Position numbers and translations under genes: made by a program
Notes under the pieces: model-generated
Told to the model about the DNA's origin: nothing
What the model saw: the letters and a program-made list of their open reading frames with translations, nothing else
Databases searched by the model: none
Assembly (NCBI GenBank): GCA_051656645.1
Contig: JBOGCH010000042.1
Location: 111,529 to 175,528, forward strand
Source: JBOGCH01 sp051656645
Lineage (GTDB): Bacteria; Bacteroidota; Bacteroidia; Bacteroidales; Marinifilaceae
Length of the DNA: 64,000 nt
Direction: 5' to 3'
In this document: positions 57,490 to 64,000 of the stretch, one piece after another
Position numbering within the stretch: position 1 is the first letter of the stretch
How the letters are laid out: each line of letters begins with the position of its first letter

Positions 57490-58125
57490 TTATTTAAATT
57501 CGATATCGTAAATATGACTTACACGGTCGTACAACTCACGCGTATTTAAATCAAGATCTATCAATTTTCCTGTACGGACATCGAATATCCATCCGTGTAC
57601 TATGGGAAAACCCGTCTCTGCACACGCCTTCTGTACATGGTCTATTTTCATTATATTCAGACATTGTTCTCTAACGTTGAGCTCCACCAATCTATCATAT
57701 CGCTCCTCATCACAGTCTAAACTATCCATTTCCTCTTTATGCGTATGGTATACATCGCGAATGGTTTGTAACCAACTGTTTAATTGTCCCATATCGCTAG
57801 GATAAAGCGCTGCTTTTATACCTCCACAATCATAATGCCCGCAAATAATTATATGCTTAACTTTTAGATATTCAACAGCATACTGTATTACCGCATTTAT
57901 GTTAGCATCGTTAGCACTTACTAAATTAGCTATATTACGATGCACAAAAAGTTCCCCGGGTTTAACTCCCATCATCTCCTCTGCTGATACTCGGCTATCG
58001 CTACATCCTATATATAAATAATCGGGATTCTGTCCGCTGGATAATTTCTTAAAATAGTCCGGATCCTTTGCTCTTTGCTCTTTGATCCATTCTGTATTAT
58101 TATCAAATATTGTTTTGTACCACAT
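57490..58125 (-). CDS. can: Beta-class carbonic anhydrase
   Basis: A 211-residue cytoplasmic enzyme. The zinc ligands and catalytic pair are in YIGCSDSRVSAEE (Cys41, Asp43, Arg45), HRNIANLV, and IICGHYDCGGI (His and Cys ligands). The sequence is typical of beta-class carbonic anhydrases that interconvert CO2 and bicarbonate. Supply of bicarbonate for carboxylation fits a succinate-forming anaerobe. It is a single-gene unit. Confidence 0.94.
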   Translation of the reverse strand: MWYKTIFDNNTEWIKEQRAKDPDYFKKLSSGQNPDYLYIGCSDSRVSAEEMMGVKPGELFVHRNIANLVSANDANINAVIQYAVEYLKVKHIIICGHYDCGGIKAALYPSDMGQLNSWLQTIRDVYHTHKEEMDSLDCDEERYDRLVELNVREQCLNIMKIDHVQKACAETGFPIVHGWIFDVRTGKLIDLDLNTRELYDRVSHIYDIEFK

Positions 58126-58393
58126 GGTTTTCGTCAGTTATCGTTTATGATGTACCAAAATTAGTAAAAATAGCCAACCAAGACAATGTTATTTTACATT
58201 ACCAACAGTATTTAAGAAAAGTAGAGTAAGTGTAGAAGTGAGCACTAATATAAGTTTTATAATTGTTGTCCTTAACCTACCAAACGTACAATACGTTATA
58301 GGACCATTGTGCTAAGCTATATTTCTAAATGACTAGCAATGTTATTTGATTTATTTTTCATATTTTTACAGCATATAACTAAACTAAGATACA

Positions 58394-58867
58394 ATGGAAG
58401 GAAAAAAATATTTCTACAGCGATGGGTCCAATCAATTTGGCCCATTCACCTTGTCTGAACTAAAAGATCAAAACATTACAAGAAAAACATTGGTGTGGTA
58501 CGAAGGCATGGCACAATGGCAAGAGGCAGGATGTCTTGCAGAGTTGTCGTCACTGTTTAATATGACACCACCACCCGTAAACCCAAGCGTGGATAATAAC
58601 ACACGTCCAACACCACCTCGCACATGGCTATTGGAGTCAATTTTGGTAACACTTTTTTGTTGTTTGCCGTTGGGGGTTGTTGGTATAATATATGCTGCAA
58701 AAGTAGATACAGCCTATTCTCGAGGCGATTATGAAATGTCTCGATATTATTCAAAAGAAGCAGGACGTTGGGTAAAAATAGGCTTCTGGGTTACTCTTGT
58801 TAGCAGTATTTTATATTTAATTTTAGCATTATCCTTTGCCTCGATTCCATTATTTTTCCTTAACTAA
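58394..58867 (+). CDS. GYF-like plus CD225-type membrane protein
   Basis: A 157-residue protein in two parts. Residues 3-55 form a GYF_2-type domain (YFYSDGSNQFGPFTLSELK, TLVWYEGMAQWQEA). After a Pro-rich linker, residues 75-155 hold two hydrophobic helices with WLLESILVTLFCCLPLGVVGIIYAAKV and YSKEAGRWVKIGFWVTL, the CD225/dispanin pattern. Proteins with this layout are common in Bacteroidota but have no clear function. It overlaps the downstream DUF2752 gene by 32 bp. Confidence 0.85.
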   Translation: MEGKKYFYSDGSNQFGPFTLSELKDQNITRKTLVWYEGMAQWQEAGCLAELSSLFNMTPPPVNPSVDNNTRPTPPRTWLLESILVTLFCCLPLGVVGIIYAAKVDTAYSRGDYEMSRYYSKEAGRWVKIGFWVTLVSSILYLILALSFASIPLFFLN

Positions 58868-59237
58868 TATAACACGCATAACCCTTGTGGTTATTGCCGT
58901 TGTTATAGGAGTCATACTCTATCGTACATATAGTCCGATGGAGTATGGCTTTTTCCCGCCGTGCCCTTTTTATAAACTTACAGGACTTCAGTGCCCGGGA
59001 TGCGGATCGCAACGAGCCATCCACTCATTGCTAAATGGCAATATTACGCAAGCCTTTGGTTACAATCCGTTGATGGTACTCTCCATTCCTTATTTGCTTG
59101 GAGGATATATTTTGCGTGTATTTGCAAAACAGGATGATAGAATACATGCTCTTTATTTACGCTTGTATCACGGTAAAGCAGTTTTTGCTGTATTAATTGT
59201 GGTGCTTGTATTTGCAGTGGGAAGAAACATGATTTAG
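58836..59237 (+). CDS. DUF2752-family membrane protein
   Basis: A small membrane protein of about 133 residues with two or three hydrophobic helices. The segment FFPPCPFYKLTGLQCPGCGSQRAIHSLLNGN, with its Cys-Pro-Gly-Cys-Gly, is the DUF2752 hallmark. The only reasonable start is a TTG at 58836 inside the upstream gene, because the first ATG lies after the first membrane helix. The overlap suggests coupled translation. The function is unknown; the CPGCG motif could bind metal or take part in redox. Confidence 0.8.
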   Translation: MPRFHYFSLTNITRITLVVIAVVIGVILYRTYSPMEYGFFPPCPFYKLTGLQCPGCGSQRAIHSLLNGNITQAFGYNPLMVLSIPYLLGGYILRVFAKQDDRIHALYLRLYHGKAVFAVLIVVLVFAVGRNMI

Positions 59238-59314
59238 TGTAAAATAGAATGTCTTTCTTTTAATACATATTAAAATTTATTATCATTGCATTCCAATATA
59301 TTATTAAGAATACA

Positions 59315-60847
59315 ATGAAGAGAACTCTATTTACCTTATCCTGCGCTACTTGCAGTTCTTTGAATGGTATGGCAACAAATAATAACATTGCCGAAAATAA
59401 AGCCATTGAGAAAACGCATATTATACTAATTATGACCGATCAGCACAGAGCTGATGCTATGGGGTGCATGAATAATCCCATTATTAAAACACCTAATCTA
59501 GACCGTCTGGCTGCCGATGGCGTATTGTTTACCAATGGATACAGTTCCACGCCAAGCAGTACTCCTGCCCGGACTGCATTACTTACCGGTTTATCTCCCT
59601 GGCATCACGGAATGCTAGGCTATGGTAAAGGTGCTGTAAAGTACCAAAATGAATTACCCCGGATGCTTGCAGAAGCCGGATATCATACCGTTGGTATTGG
59701 AAAAATGCACTGGCACCCACAACGTAATGGTCACGGTTTTCAAACCCTATTACTTGACGAGAGCGGACGTATAGAATCGGACTATTTTAAAAGTGACTAT
59801 CGTCAATGGTTTGAGACAGTTGCACCTACACAGAATGCAGATAAGACCGGCATTGGATGGAACGACCATGGAGCGGGCGTATACAAACTTGAGGAGCGTT
59901 TACACCCCACCAATTGGACTGCCAACTGCGCTAAGGATATTATTACAAACTACCCGACAGCGTCAACCGATAAACCGCTATTTCTGAAAGTATCATTTGC
60001 TCGTCCTCACAGTCCCTATGATCCGCCACAACGTTTCTTGGATATGTATTGTATTGAAGACATGCCAGCACCCGTAGTTGGACAATGGGTACCAGAGAAG
60101 CAATGTTTATTAAAGGATGCCAAGAAAGTGGCAAGCGATGCACCCTACGGTAACTTTGGAGAGGAATATGCCAAGAACTCCCGGATGCACTACTATGCCG
60201 CAGTAACTCATATTGATGAGAAGATTGGTGAGATTATTGATGCTTTAAAGGCTAATGGGATGTATGATAATTCGGTGATTTTATTTACATCTGACCATGG
60301 AGATATGCTTGGCGATCATCATTCATGGCGAAAAACCTATCCGTATGAAGGATCGGTAAAAGTTCCATATATTGTAAAGTTCAATAAGCAAGATGGGATT
60401 TCGGGTAAAAAAGATACTCGCCCGGTAGAGATTAGAGACATATTACCTACTTTTTTACAAGCTGCGAACATCAGTACTGATTCGCTTCATATTGACGGAG
60501 CACCACTAAAGAATTACTACACAGGAGATAAAACATGGCGACGCTATATTGATTTGGAGCACGCTACATGCTACAATAAGGATAACTATTGGTGCGCGCT
60601 AACCGATGGAAAGATTAAATATGTGTATCGTTTTACAACAGGCGACGAGGAGTTATTTGATATGGTAAAGGACCCGAATGAGTTAATTAATCAAGCCGAT
60701 AATAAACGTTATAAGAAGCAGTTACAAGAGTTGAGACAAGCAATGATTGAGCATCTGTCAGAGCGAGGCGATCGTTATGTCAAGGATGGACAGCTACAGC
60801 GTATTGATAAAACTATTCTCTATTCGCCTAATCAACCCAAAGGATAA
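59315..60847 (+). CDS. Type I sulfatase, serine-type
   Basis: A 510-residue sulfatase. The modification motif is S82-T-P-A-R86 followed by TALLTG, so the catalytic formylglycine comes from Ser and requires an anaerobic sulfatase-maturating enzyme, which is not in this window. The metal site includes TDQHR near 41-45 and FTSDHGDMLGDH. The N-terminus is weakly hydrophobic and may be an inefficient signal. It could remove sulfate from GAG or mucin sugars, which would help the PL8/GH88 system 20 kb away, but subfamily and substrate are not certain. It converges on the beta-mannosidase gene. Confidence 0.9.
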   Translation: MKRTLFTLSCATCSSLNGMATNNNIAENKAIEKTHIILIMTDQHRADAMGCMNNPIIKTPNLDRLAADGVLFTNGYSSTPSSTPARTALLTGLSPWHHGMLGYGKGAVKYQNELPRMLAEAGYHTVGIGKMHWHPQRNGHGFQTLLLDESGRIESDYFKSDYRQWFETVAPTQNADKTGIGWNDHGAGVYKLEERLHPTNWTANCAKDIITNYPTASTDKPLFLKVSFARPHSPYDPPQRFLDMYCIEDMPAPVVGQWVPEKQCLLKDAKKVASDAPYGNFGEEYAKNSRMHYYAAVTHIDEKIGEIIDALKANGMYDNSVILFTSDHGDMLGDHHSWRKTYPYEGSVKVPYIVKFNKQDGISGKKDTRPVEIRDILPTFLQAANISTDSLHIDGAPLKNYYTGDKTWRRYIDLEHATCYNKDNYWCALTDGKIKYVYRFTTGDEELFDMVKDPNELINQADNKRYKKQLQELRQAMIEHLSERGDRYVKDGQLQRIDKTILYSPNQPKG

Positions 60848-60848
60848 A

Positions 60849-60894
60849 ATAAAAAGTCGGCATAAACGCTTCAATGTTTATGCCGACTTTTTAT
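60849..60894. terminator. 19-bp hairpin between sulfatase and GH2 genes
   Basis: The arms 60849-60867 and 60876-60894 are exact complements around an 8-base loop. The A-tract and T-tract at the ends let the hairpin work as a terminator in both directions. It overlaps the end of the sulfatase stop region and lies 17 bp from the GH2 stop. Confidence 0.88.
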
Positions 60895-60910
60895 TAGAGG
60901 TTACGAAGTG

Positions 60911-63475
60911 TTATTCTACTCTTCGTAATTTTAAATCCTCCATTTTTAAATCTCCCGTAAATGGTACTTTGTAGGTACGTCCCGGAAGCATGTTTATGTA
61001 ATTCTCAGTAAAATTAACCTCACCTTGAGTTGTATAGAAATACACACGCATTGCTAACTTATCGGCCTTTGCCTCAAGATAACGCTGTCCCTTCTCTTCT
61101 ACAATTCGGGTTTTAATATCCGCTGTAGGAAGCGTCATATTTTTGAAGCGTGTACCAAATGCTATATTTTCATCAATTACCTCTTTACCTTTACGTAATG
61201 CGATATGGATAAATGAACTATTAACATCAGCTCCTTGGAGTAATTCCGCAACAGGTAATTCTAGTACTTTTCCTGTTGCATTTGCTGCCGTTTTTGCATC
61301 GCCTTTAAACGTGCGAAGCACATTGCCGTTAAAGTCCATTAATCGCACTTCATATTGAGCGTTAAGTGCTTGTAACTTGTCGTTTATAACTGTTAGTTTG
61401 ACGATACTATCGTTCCACTCAGCTACAATTTTTTGTGCTTTACAAGCGTCACGAGTTGCGTAGTGTGATGCTTTCCAGCGGTGATAGTAATCCGTAGTAG
61501 ACCAACTTGCCACCGGCCAGCAGTCATTTAACTGCCATAATAACGATCCGCCACAATACGGCATTGCCGCACGGTGCGTTTCCAATGCCATTTGCATTGC
61601 ATCTGCTTGTAGTACCTGACTCATGTATAGGAATTGTTCAAAATCCTCCGGTACGCGGTAGTAGCGATTCATATATTCGCGAATACGCAAGTTTCCAATA
61701 CCGCTACGCTGGTGATTGGCCATAACCTTTGACTCTATATTATGGTCTTCGGGAATAGTATAACTATTAACCGTTTCTATGCCAGGGAAAGATTGAAATC
61801 CATACTCACTCATAAAACGTCCTACATTGTCGCGGAATTTCTCAAAGTCGTGCGATTCATGCCACACTCCCCAATAGTGATTATCCCCGGACGTTCCGGT
61901 ATAAACATTGTGCTGATTAATTCCCGGTCCTGCCATTGGAGACGAAGGCCAATAGTCATCGCCATCAGTATATTGACCAATGATTTCGGGTAGCATTTCA
62001 TGGAATATCTTAACATAGGCTGCAAATATCTGCTCGCGCTCATCATGTGTATATAATTTTTTCCATCCCCAGTCGCTTTTAGAACTGTGTCTCCATGCAA
62101 GATCTATTTCATTGTTACCACACCATAAAGCCAAAGAAGCACGATTGCGTAAACGTTTAATATTGTCAATGGCTTCTTGCTTTACGTTTGCAACAAAAGC
62201 ACTATCGCCCGGATACATGGCACATGCAAATGCAAAGTCCTGCCACACCATAATTCCATTACGGTCACAAGCGTCATAGAACATATCGTCCTCATAGATA
62301 CCTCCACCCCAAATACGAATCATGTTCATATTTGCATCAACGGCATCCTGAACAACTTTTTCGTAACGTTCCTTTGTTACACGTGGTAAGAAGTTATCGC
62401 TTGGAATAGCATTAGCTCCTTTTATAAATACAGGAACGCCATTAAGTTCAAAACCAAATGATTCGCCTTTTTCGTCTTTATTACGGACTAGTTTTATAGA
62501 GCGTAAACCGGTTGTAACAGTATTTGTAGCAAGCACTTTACCGTTGCTTTTTGCCTCAACGGTAAAATCATACAGGTTAGGTTCGCCAAGACCGGCACTC
62601 CACCATAAACGTGGGTTGCGGATAGTGAACGGCATCTCAAAGTTGTTATTGCCTTTCGCTGCATCCACCGTAGTTGTTGCTAACACACGGTTATTATGTT
62701 TTACCTGTAGTTGTACTTTCTGCGAATCATCGCTTTGAAATTCCACAGCGGCAATTAATTTAGCCTCTTTAGCTGTAACTGTAGGTTGCTTAATGAACAC
62801 ATCTGTTATGCGAGCATTGCTCCAACCTTTTAACTCTACGCTACGCCATATGCCGCTAGTTACCAAGCGTGGTCCCCAGTCCCAACCAAAATGGTAAGGA
62901 GCTTTACGCATATATACACTTACACGCACATCGCCCATTCCGCCAAACTGGCTATAATCGTTAGATGCAGGTATCGCAAGTCCGTAGTTTTCAAGTTCTG
63001 TTAATCCTTTAGCAATTGGTGAATAGAATTTAACACGTAGTTGGTTCTCCCCTACTTTTAATTTTCCTGTAACGTTAAATGTCCAAGTACGAAACATATT
63101 ATTAGTTTCTCCCAATAACTCATCGTTTAGGAACACTTCACACCATGTATCCAGTCCGTGAAATATTAGCTCTTGATTTTGTTGTGCTAATAACTCTTTG
63201 CTTGCAGTAAATGAAGAACGATATTCCCAATTTACTTTATCCACCCACTGCACTTTTTCTTCATTATCTCGATAGAACGGATCTTCGATAAGTTTATTAT
63301 CCATTAGGTCTGTATGAACCGTTCCAGGCACTGTTGCCGGTAGCCATTTCCCTAAGTTAAACTGTCTGAACTCCCAATTGTCATGTAATTTCTGTGTTAT
63401 AACCTGTGCCGATAACAACATAGGTAAACAACAAATACAAAGGAGCGCACCGAACTTTGCTAATTTGCTAAACAT
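60911..63475 (-). CDS. GH2 beta-mannosidase (exported)
   Basis: An 854-residue glycoside hydrolase with a signal peptide (LCICCLPMLLSAQ). It begins with a sugar-binding domain (LHDNWEFRQFNLGKWLPATVPGTVHTDLM), a hallmark of GH2 beta-mannosidases. Glu456 in WCGNNEID is the acid/base and Glu557 in FMSEYGFQSFP is the nucleophile. It should release terminal beta-mannose from N-glycan cores or mannan oligosaccharides in the periplasm. It forms its own transcription unit and does not belong to a SusC/SusD set. The family assignment is firm; beta-mannosidase rather than another GH2 activity is likely from the N-terminal and WCGNNE patterns. Confidence 0.9.
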   Translation of the reverse strand: MFSKLAKFGALLCICCLPMLLSAQVITQKLHDNWEFRQFNLGKWLPATVPGTVHTDLMDNKLIEDPFYRDNEEKVQWVDKVNWEYRSSFTASKELLAQQNQELIFHGLDTWCEVFLNDELLGETNNMFRTWTFNVTGKLKVGENQLRVKFYSPIAKGLTELENYGLAIPASNDYSQFGGMGDVRVSVYMRKAPYHFGWDWGPRLVTSGIWRSVELKGWSNARITDVFIKQPTVTAKEAKLIAAVEFQSDDSQKVQLQVKHNNRVLATTTVDAAKGNNNFEMPFTIRNPRLWWSAGLGEPNLYDFTVEAKSNGKVLATNTVTTGLRSIKLVRNKDEKGESFGFELNGVPVFIKGANAIPSDNFLPRVTKERYEKVVQDAVDANMNMIRIWGGGIYEDDMFYDACDRNGIMVWQDFAFACAMYPGDSAFVANVKQEAIDNIKRLRNRASLALWCGNNEIDLAWRHSSKSDWGWKKLYTHDEREQIFAAYVKIFHEMLPEIIGQYTDGDDYWPSSPMAGPGINQHNVYTGTSGDNHYWGVWHESHDFEKFRDNVGRFMSEYGFQSFPGIETVNSYTIPEDHNIESKVMANHQRSGIGNLRIREYMNRYYRVPEDFEQFLYMSQVLQADAMQMALETHRAAMPYCGGSLLWQLNDCWPVASWSTTDYYHRWKASHYATRDACKAQKIVAEWNDSIVKLTVINDKLQALNAQYEVRLMDFNGNVLRTFKGDAKTAANATGKVLELPVAELLQGADVNSSFIHIALRKGKEVIDENIAFGTRFKNMTLPTADIKTRIVEEKGQRYLEAKADKLAMRVYFYTTQGEVNFTENYINMLPGRTYKVPFTGDLKMEDLKLRRVE

Positions 63476-63846
63476 AGATTAAGATTATAGTATTGATATT
63501 ATTTATTTTTCCACCCAATTACCCACAAATATATAATAATTGCATTAACATTTTGCAGACACCATTTCCCCAATACATTGAGGTGTTAATACAAATATAT
63601 GTAATACAATGCATTAACTCAAACCTCTATTAAATACATTAAGATAGTTTCATAAAACCTAACTGAAAATTACAACATCACAAGACGGAAACTCGTGTCA
63701 TAATCCCTCATATATATAAGGAGAACATGCATACCCGCTACAGGATGTATATTTATTTTTATGTACAAATAAATTCAATAACTAATTGCGGCTCAACGAT
63801 ATGTTAATTTTACCAAAGAAATTATATCATTTTTCTTGCAAAAAAG
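63476..63846. other. 371-bp AT-rich intergenic region
   Basis: No credible gene, tandem array or hairpin with a T-tract is visible. It separates the start of the minus-strand GH2 gene from the tRNA promoter, so it should contain the GH2 promoter. I could not place that promoter with confidence. Confidence 0.4.
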
Positions 63847-63877
63847 TTGCAGGATATAGTGAAAACCTCTACATTTG
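63847..63877 (+). promoter_or_regulatory. Consensus promoter of tRNA operon
   Basis: TTG (63847-63849) and TACATTTG (63870-63877), separated by 20 bp, match the Bacteroidota sigma factor consensus. The tRNA-Ser begins 13 bp downstream. Confidence 0.8.
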
Positions 63878-63889
63878 CTACCGCAATCA

Positions 63890-63976
63890 GGAAGAGTGGG
63901 TGAGTGGCTGAAACCACCAGTTTGCTAAACTGACGTACGGGTAACTGTACCGGGGGTTCGAATCCCCCCTCTTCCG
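63890..63976 (+). tRNA. tRNA-Ser (anticodon GCU)
   Basis: The 87-base sequence folds as a class II tRNA. The acceptor GGAAGAG pairs with CTCTTCC at the end. The anticodon loop TTGCTAA gives the anticodon GCU. A long variable arm (GTAC...GTAC) and the T arm GGGGGTTCGAATCCCCC are present. The 3' CCA is not encoded. Confidence 0.95.
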
Positions 63977-63983
63977 CTCTGCA

Positions 63984-64000
63984 CGGGGTGTAGCGCAGTC
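63984..64000 (+). tRNA. 5' part of another tRNA, probably tRNA-Pro
   Basis: The last 17 bases, CGGGGTGTAGCGCAGTC, match the acceptor and D-arm start of bacterial tRNA-Pro. The gene runs out of the window, so the anticodon is not seen. It lies 7 bp after tRNA-Ser and likely shares its promoter. Confidence 0.7.

Overview
The window is chromosomal DNA from an AT-rich member of the phylum Bacteroidota, most likely order Bacteroidales; the genus cannot be settled from sequence alone. The support is three SusC/SusD outer-membrane pairs, many lipoproteins with a Cys lipobox, promoters of the Bacteroidota type (TTG, about 20 bp, then TAnnTTTG), a serine-type (anaerobically matured) sulfatase, and FAS1, M60, DUF4843, PKD-like and 6-bladed beta-propeller lipoproteins.

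Layout. (1) 36-5939, plus strand: three overlapping genes, a DUF6361-type protein, a PLD-like protein and a large SNF2/DEAD-like helicase. They look like a compact anti-phage or DNA-processing cassette and end at a perfect 38-bp inverted repeat. (2) 6062-24643, minus strand: a surface operon with two SusC/SusD pairs, three fasciclin (FAS1) lipoproteins and an M60-like metallopeptidase, followed by a second M60-like gene. (3) 25036-38879, minus strand: an almost complete pathway for unsaturated uronic acids. It holds GH105, a PL8 lyase, a LacI regulator, KduI, a KduD-like SDR, a DUF4861 protein, KdgK, Eda, a DctP/Q/M TRAP transporter, a second SDR and GH88. (4) 39611-46664: a third SusC/SusD set with DUF4843 and PKD-like lipoproteins and no enzyme. 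(5) 46943-54286: a TPR lipoprotein, an acyltransferase, and a group of two paralogous beta-propeller lipoproteins, a clostripain-type (C11) peptidase, a possible 59-residue membrane peptide and an SGNH esterase. (6) 54961-64000: class I fumarase, an ECF sigma factor, beta-carbonic anhydrase, two small membrane proteins, a sulfatase, a GH2 beta-mannosidase, tRNA-Ser(GCU) and the start of another tRNA.

How it fits together. Regions 2 and 3 read as one proteoglycan or glycosaminoglycan utilisation system. M60 peptidases would open the protein part. FAS1 lipoproteins and SusC/SusD would bind and import glycan. PL8 would cleave a glucuronate-containing chain such as hyaluronan or chondroitin. GH88 and GH105, both with signal peptides, would release the unsaturated uronate in the periplasm; the TRAP system would import it; KduI, KduD, KdgK and Eda would convert it to pyruvate and glyceraldehyde-3-phosphate. 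A 12-base sequence, TCGATTGCACAA, lies about 50 bp upstream of both the first FAS1 gene and the GH105 gene, next to a TAnnTTTG-like -7 box. It is the best candidate operator for the LacI regulator.

The strongest candidates for something undescribed are the DUF6361/PLD/helicase cassette and the FAS1-rich M60/PL8 locus. No database search was possible. Family names come from recognising motifs, and substrates are inferred.
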